A stretch of 64,000 nucleotides of DNA, taken from Terfezia claveryi. Lineage: Eukaryota; Ascomycota; Pezizomycetes; Pezizales; Pezizaceae. The position numbers and the translations under genes are program-made. The stretch is taken from the NCBI GenBank assembly GCA_015179025.1, contig WHUX01000061.1, positions 124,001 to 188,000 on the forward strand, read 5' to 3'. Under the pieces are notes generated by a model that saw only the letters and a program-made list of their open reading frames with translations, ran no database searches and was not told where the DNA came from. This document shows, one piece after another, positions 58,413 through 64,000 of this stretch. Numbering within the stretch: the first letter of the stretch is position 1; each line of letters opens with the position of its first letter.

Positions 58413-61066
58413 ATGAGGAACCGGAAATGGATACACGAGGTCAAGAAAGAAGGACCAAGGACGGCGGATAGACAAAAGTTCTCTATATTATTTGGCTCAC
58501 TAGAGAGTAGGGTGCAATTTTCAACTGTTTTTGGTTTAACTATTATTTGGATTCTGAAAGTTTGGCATCCGTTTACTTTTTCTACTGTCTGGAGGAGCAC
58601 TGCTTTTATATATCGCTTATTTATAATGTCATGTCATGGCAAGATACAAATCTTCCCTCATTGATATATACCAACCCCTATACTTCCCATTCCGCCGTGT
58701 TGCATATGATTGATTATTTTTGCTTTTTTGCAGCAACAACGATAGGTGGGATTTATTAGTATACGCTACTGTATACTTTGTGTTTGTGCCATTGCGTCTT
58801 TCTTGTCTTCTGAATTCCTCTAGTTCCTGAGATTATATTGCCTGCATACTCGTTTTTAGACATAGATCAAATCAAGTTTCGATGAGGGAAAAAAATAGAC
58901 ATGGAGGTTTGTATCAATTGAGATGAGGGTTTTTTTTTTTTTTTTTCTTTTTTTTTTCCCTGCTTGTTGGGTCTTGTTTCATGGCATGAGTGGAATTGTT
59001 TGATGCATGAGTATCATTGATGCATATTTTGGATAAGTAGACGTAGTTATAATGTGGGGGTGGGGGAAAGGTGGGGTAAGGTGCAATATTTACATTATTT
59101 TACTTGGTGGCCATTGATTTGTGATCGACTGCATTTGCCACACACAGTCTATGTAGGTATGTACTATATGTATACCTCCGTATACAGGCATTATTTATTG
59201 TATGTAACTAGGAATAGAGCGAGGCCAGGATATTTCTAAATCTGATATTCTGTTAATTGTATTCTCCACCGAAAACAAATGGAACGTATAGTATAGTTCA
59301 CAAACATCAAAAAGCATGTCATCATCACACACGGACACAGTAATTCTGCCACATGAGGTGGGGGGGGGGGGGGCTCCTCAGTTTGTTTCAGTTACTTTGT
59401 AAATTCCCCAGTTCTGAAACCCGCCTTCCGGCAGCAATAGGTAAGTATGCACAATGCATCGTTGCGGCCGGAAAGGTATGTAGGAACCCGCTACCCAATA
59501 TGCATATCTCATTCCGTGGCCACATAGTTAATGGGGGTTGCCTAAAAATTGGCCCACGGGAGGTGGGGGAAAAAAAAAAAAAAAATAATCTGTGTTGCCT
59601 TGACGGAGGCCTACGTAGGTCTAGAGCCTCACAATAATGCGTGGGAGGAAGGGGGGGAACTGATCGAGACTAGGGGAACTGTCACTCTGGGCTGACGGAA
59701 ATGGGATCATATGATCCCTGACTGAGAAATATAGAAGGTTGAGATAAACGGTAGATACATACCTAGAGCTCCTACACCTAGATTGAAAAAAAAAAAAAAA
59801 AAAAAAAAGGTCTAATCGTCTTGATGACAGTTGGAAACCAACCCCCGTATATTACCAGAGGTCATGGCTTTTGTGAACAGGACCTATCTCAAGATATTTT
59901 CGTCCTACGACAAAAGTTATAAGCTAGCCTGGTTGGAAAAGAAAAAAGCCCCCCCCCCTCCCGTAATTCGTAATTAACATCCAGTCTATGCCTCTGGCCA
60001 TGCTCTTGGGCTTACTTTACTCTCTTCCCGTCTATTCACCGGAGAAAGTTCACACCATTAATATACAGATCGATCTACCGAATGAACATCCATCCCAGAT
60101 TTGGTAGATCCGCCCGCTGCATGTATTCGCTTGTCTTTGCCTAATCATTGAATTCCTCCATGCTAATCCGTGTTCTGTATGAGCTGTACCCTCATTACTT
60201 CCCTATTAGTACCCCCGGCGTGATGCCTAGTCCCGTGGCAATACCAGTCGGGACTGTGCCTGCAGCCCTCCGGCGGTAGATGTACTGTTTAGCCCATGTG
60301 TCGTAATAAAATTCCGGGTGCTGGCAACTGCTGAATATCGAGTACCGGAATCCCTAATTTAGCCATACGACGACAGATACCCGTTGATAGACATTGTCAG
60401 TGGTAGAGCATTTAGATCCAAAGGAACAATCACAGCCTGAGTCCTAGAGTAACACCGTTTCTACGGATTCTAGGGACACAGTGATCTGAGAACATTGGAT
60501 GGAGGGAGCTTAACGAGTGGACCCTCAACTCTCTTAGGAAAGCAGGGGTACTCTTCTAGACGCAGGAGTAATGCCATACTCCATGTTGAGGGCCTTGGGG
60601 GAAATGGCGAATTACTTGGTCCATAAATAATATCATGTTCATCCTCACGGAACAATCTCCCGTGATGCCTCCGCTCTGTTGTATAACACCATCGGGGTTA
60701 TCGGAATTATGACCGCGCGGCAAGAGCACCTACCTACTCCCGCTTCTGAATCTCATAGGATATAATTTTTGTGTTGCTACTCGGTTTGTACGTAACAGTG
60801 ACTTAGCAGCGGGTACGAATATAGGACGAGCGATTGACAGATGGTCTCGTCTGAGCTCCTTGCTTCACCGTAGTTGCCCTATCCAATTATGTAGGATAAA
60901 GGAACCAACCTTACAATAATTGATACTATTTATGAGGGCTCGAAATGATAGGACTGGAAAATTTTAGTCCGCAAGCTTAGTGCTCATACGCAAATACCAG
61001 AAAATATTTCTCAGGTGAATCATCGGGGCTAAACTGTAGTCAGGCGAGTGATCTTGAAAGAGAAAC

Positions 61067-61082
61067 CTAGTCTGGTTGGCAC
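61067..61082 (+). repeat. Dispersed motif copy CTAGTCTGGTTGGCAC
   Basis: Exact 16-bp copy in intergenic DNA, more than 36 kb from the 24808 copy. Confidence 0.75.
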
Positions 61083-61396
61083 AACTGCCAAATCAGGGCG
61101 TCCCAATGTATGCTAGGCCTGGCTAGGCTGATTCCGGGTTCTGCTGGAAAGTATGGCGGATCCTTCGTACTTGGATGTTGCTGATCTGGATAGCTTGCTT
61201 ACCGGCTAGTAACATCAAATGATATTCCTGCTACGATCCATGTGCCGTACCAGGTCAGATTTTTCGTATTGGCTGCCTGATTGTGCAAGGCATTTACGCA
61301 CAAGCTCTCTGTGAGGTATTTTGCCGTATCATGGAGGTAACCATGTCTCATCAACAACACACCACAATGCCCATTATCACGACACAAGGGGTTACG

Positions 61397-61441
61397 TATT
61401 GGGGTATTGGCGTATTGGCGTATTGGCGTATTTGGGTATAG
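61397..61441. repeat. Tandem GTATTGGCG-type repeat
   Basis: About five units of 9-10 bp (GTATTGGG, GTATTGGCG three times, GTATTTGGG). Confidence 0.75.
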
Positions 61442-63511
61442 GTATCTGCCAATGATAAGTGTTGGCAGAGTACTACTATTCAGAAAAGGAATGGGATTTG
61501 CCAAGTTTTGGTCACAGCTGTCATTGCTTATTGGATCAAAGATTATGAAAAAATAATTTCTTATTGGAGATCCTCTGGATGGCTCTGTGATACACGCACT
61601 GAACACCCATTCCCGTGCCCCAGAACTCATGAGCCAATTCACTCGCAGCGGAGAATATCCTCTCATGCAATGCATGTGATGTGGCCAGAATTACTGAAGA
61701 ATGCATGATTCGCCATCCTCAGTCAACTGCAGGGGACAGCAGGCTAGTACCGATCCTATCATTCATTGCTAAATAAACAAGATGTATTGATCCAAAGAAG
61801 AAAGAATCTTGCTCTCCCTTGAGAGGGGAAACCAACTTCAATCGCTGGGCTGCTTCGCATGCATAAGGCTGCCGGACACAGAGTAGGAACGGAATAGGTC
61901 AGTGAGAGGTGTTTTGTCCTGGAGACCAAGTTCCCAGCACCTTGAGGTACCTACCGTATCATACTAATGTTTCTCTGAATCTACGGTAGGCCCATAATCA
62001 TGACTCGAAGCCCGCCGTCCATGTCCATGGTAAGACAACACCACAGTTGGTGGTCCGTGTGGTTGCTGCTTCTGAGCAGGGGGGTTTAGCTGTCTTGGTG
62101 CTTGTAGACACTTGATTGGATCACTCTAACGTCGAATGATCGACACCAGTTAGCGAACGACAAGCTCTGATGACGAGAGTGACTGATTGATGCCAAATTA
62201 CCCGAATCATTCGCCGACCAGTCACGAATCCCACGAATCCCACGAATCCCAAAGCAAACTAATAGTCAACTGACAGAGAGGAGCCTGGAAACACTTGGGA
62301 ACCAATCTCCAAGCACCGCTTTTTCATTCTGTGCAGTGGCATTGGCTACTCTGGTGTTATGTAAGTACTGGAACCCTCGCAAGTCCGATTGTAACATAAC
62401 ACTTTTTATTGCGATAAGCCAGCGAATGTTATAGCTAATTGCAACTGATTACTGTGTTATCCCGTGGGCACGAGACTAATCCCGTGTGTAGGCGAGTATG
62501 ATGTGTGACTGGCTTCCAACAGTCGGGGAATTGACCCTGTCAACACCCTTTCGCAGGCACCTTCCTTCTCACCGTTTTCTAGGTACCATCTAGGTACTCC
62601 TGCACAAAGTAGAGAGCCCAGAACTGAGCCATTAAAACAAACCCCCCGCCCCCCCGGTAGCCCAAATCTGAATCCCAAACGTGCATACTCTAGACAAGAC
62701 AAGGCGTTGCTGTATTCCCTTGAGTTTTGTGATGCTCTCGGCTCATAGGGCATCTCATATAACAGGAAAGTGGGTATATCATATTCATGTCCATCGATCT
62801 TGATACATACAACCTTGTTTTGTTACCCATGCTTGTAGCTGCATATCGCTTCAGATATGATCGACGATCGCGCGGAACATGCTGCATTCATATGACTTGT
62901 ATACGCCGGTACCTTACGTAACGACTGAAGCCACCTCTCCGCACAACCAACATATTACCGTTTCCCAGAGACATCTCTTCCACCAAAGACCAAGTGGGCT
63001 TTTATGCGGCCTTTCACAGAGAACCCGGAAATCAACTGGGTATCTTTTTCAAAGGAGGCTAGGGTATGTTTGGAAACCCGCCGGTTTCTGGGCCACACAC
63101 GGTGTTCCCAATACAAACAGCGGGTATTACTAGCTGGACCAGATTGTGGGAAACCGAAGGTGATGGCCTTCTCTTGTAAGATACCGTATGGACTCTGACT
63201 GGTCTGGTGATAATTAAATAATCCCTCAACAACTGATCACAGAGTCTTAGGGGGGTGTTGGATGGCAACTGACGTTTTCTGCGCCTCCAACTAGGGGCGG
63301 CTTCCAGCGTCACCCAGGATATCCGGCGGAGGGGGACGAGATATAAGGTCGAAGGCATTAATTTTAGCTTGCTCAGGATCGTCGTCGTTCGGAATCCATC
63401 AAAAAGGGCCAGGGTTCCATCCGCGCTGGGACTCAATCAAGCTTTTCTGTCAGGAACCGGAGAAACTAGCCGGCTACGGAGAAACCATTCTTCCCTAACC
63501 CTGCGCGATCT

Positions 63512-63519
63512 TCACGTGA
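63512..63519. promoter_or_regulatory. TCACGTGA octamer upstream of the NAT9-like gene
   Basis: Perfect palindrome 100 bp upstream of the ATG; a second CACGTG lies at 63604-63609, only 10 bp from the start codon. Confidence 0.45.
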
Positions 63520-63618
63520 CACAGCGACAGTAGCAAACAATTATTGCAGTAATCTCCCACCAAAATCAATCCGCAATCCACGCATCATTCAGTACAGAAT
63601 CGGCACGTGTCCCAAATA

Positions 63619-64000
63619 ATGAAGCTGAACGAGGACACTGGTAGGTCATTGCTCATCATCTCGTTTTACTTTTATCAATTTGATTGCTACCAAAGGCTAA
63701 CAATTGCTTCTTCCAATCGGCAGCCCTCTTGTCGCCAAAGATCTTGCTGGTGCCCTATGACCCGCACCATGTACCAACATACCACCAATGGATGGAGGAC
63801 ACGGAACTTCGTGATGCCACTGCCTCTGAGGGTCTTTCAATAGAAGAAGAATACAATATGCAGCGCGGCTGGCGCCTTGATCCGGATAAGCTCACTTTTA
63901 TATCCGTGATCCCCCCTGCCATTGAGAGCGAGGCGGATAAGGCTTCCATAATAGCGGGTAGCGATGACGCAGCAAGCAGGATGATTGGAGATGTCAATTT
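63619..64000 (+). CDS. NAT9-like GNAT N-acetyltransferase (3' end cut by window)
   Basis: Member of the GNAT family related to human NAT9. Exon 1 is only 22 nt (63619-63640); an 83-nt intron with GTAGGT...GGCAG leads to exon 2 from 63724, which runs off the window. The join gives MKLNEDT-ALLSPKILLVPY, the conserved NAT9 start. Seen after it: HHVPTYHQWMEDTELRDATASEGLSIEEEYNMQ in outline (HHVP, YHxWM, TASE, EEEY), and WRLDPDKLTFI. The acetyl-CoA-binding core would start just beyond MIGDVN at the window end. A short first exon makes this gene easy to misstart at a later ATG. Confidence 0.88.

Larger units (their letters stand above)
58413..63618. other. 5.2-kb intergenic region, repeat-scarred, no gene seen
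   Basis: Begins with the ODC 3' flank (T-rich runs near 58930). It holds G14 at 59360, A23 at 59786, an exact dispersed motif copy at 61067, tandem GTATTGGCG units near 61397-61441, and three CACGAATCCC units near 62225. Frames are short and domain-free. The last 120 bp carry TCACGTGA (63512) and CACGTG (63604) before the NAT9-like start. Confidence 0.5.

Noticed and set aside
62222..62252. Three CACGAATCCC units
   Set aside because: Too short to treat as more than a local slippage repeat; noted within the intergenic entry only.
1..64000. CRISPR arrays, bacterial operons, rRNA genes
   Set aside because: No spacer-repeat arrays, no Shine-Dalgarno-spaced gene strings and no rRNA sequence seen; the window is eukaryotic.

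Overview
The window reads as nuclear DNA of a filamentous ascomycete (Pezizomycotina, probably a leotiomycete). The evidence is intron-bearing genes on both strands with mostly 50-80 nt GT...AG introns, fungal-type ATG1, PRP39, UTP13, CYM1, ornithine decarboxylase and DHA2 transporter genes, kilobase-long intergenic spacers rich in homopolymers, and TA-flanked and LTR-type transposon relics. The phylum is a strong inference; the class is a guess.

Housekeeping blocks flank an accessory island. Left block (0-16.3 kb): ATG1 (autophagy kinase), DPH4 (diphthamide J-protein), UTP13 (U3 snoRNP WD40 protein) and an SOD-fold mitochondrial ribosomal protein (mS42/mS43 type). Island (about 18-30 kb): pogo/Fot1-type transposase relics, including a complete 2.06 kb element with terminal inverted repeats and a TA duplication, a solo LTR with a 5-bp duplication, a minisatellite, and a nest of Crinkler (CRN)-family genes. 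One Crinkler is intact: ubiquitin-like header, P-loop NTPase, and a C-terminal domain resembling PD-(D/E)XK nucleases. Beside it lie at least three decayed Crinkler pieces: a header, an NTPase and a nuclease-like piece. The transposon sits in the upstream region of the decayed header copy.

Right block (31-64 kb): a 14-TM DHA2-type MFS transporter, an unrecognised five-exon gene, a fungal serine/threonine dehydratase, PRP39 (U1 snRNP; GC-AG introns and an in-frame TAG near the 3' end), a taxilin, CYM1 (mitochondrial presequence protease), a THOC5-like protein, a family-16 methyltransferase, ornithine decarboxylase and, cut by the window end, an NAT9-like acetyltransferase. RNA-processing functions recur (UTP13, PRP39, THOC5), but eukaryotic neighbours need not be functionally linked. 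Taxilin/CYM1 and THOC5/methyltransferase are divergent pairs that share short upstream regions.

The most unusual material is the Crinkler island. Crinklers are best known from oomycetes, chytrids and glomeromycetes. An intact three-domain copy with degenerate paralogs and a putative conserved 12-nt microexon in an ascomycete-like genome is the best lead here. A dispersed 16-bp motif (CTAGTCTGGTTGGCAC) recurs in intergenic DNA across the window and probably marks an unrecognised small repeat family. Splice models were made by eye from sites, phase and protein continuity, without transcript data.
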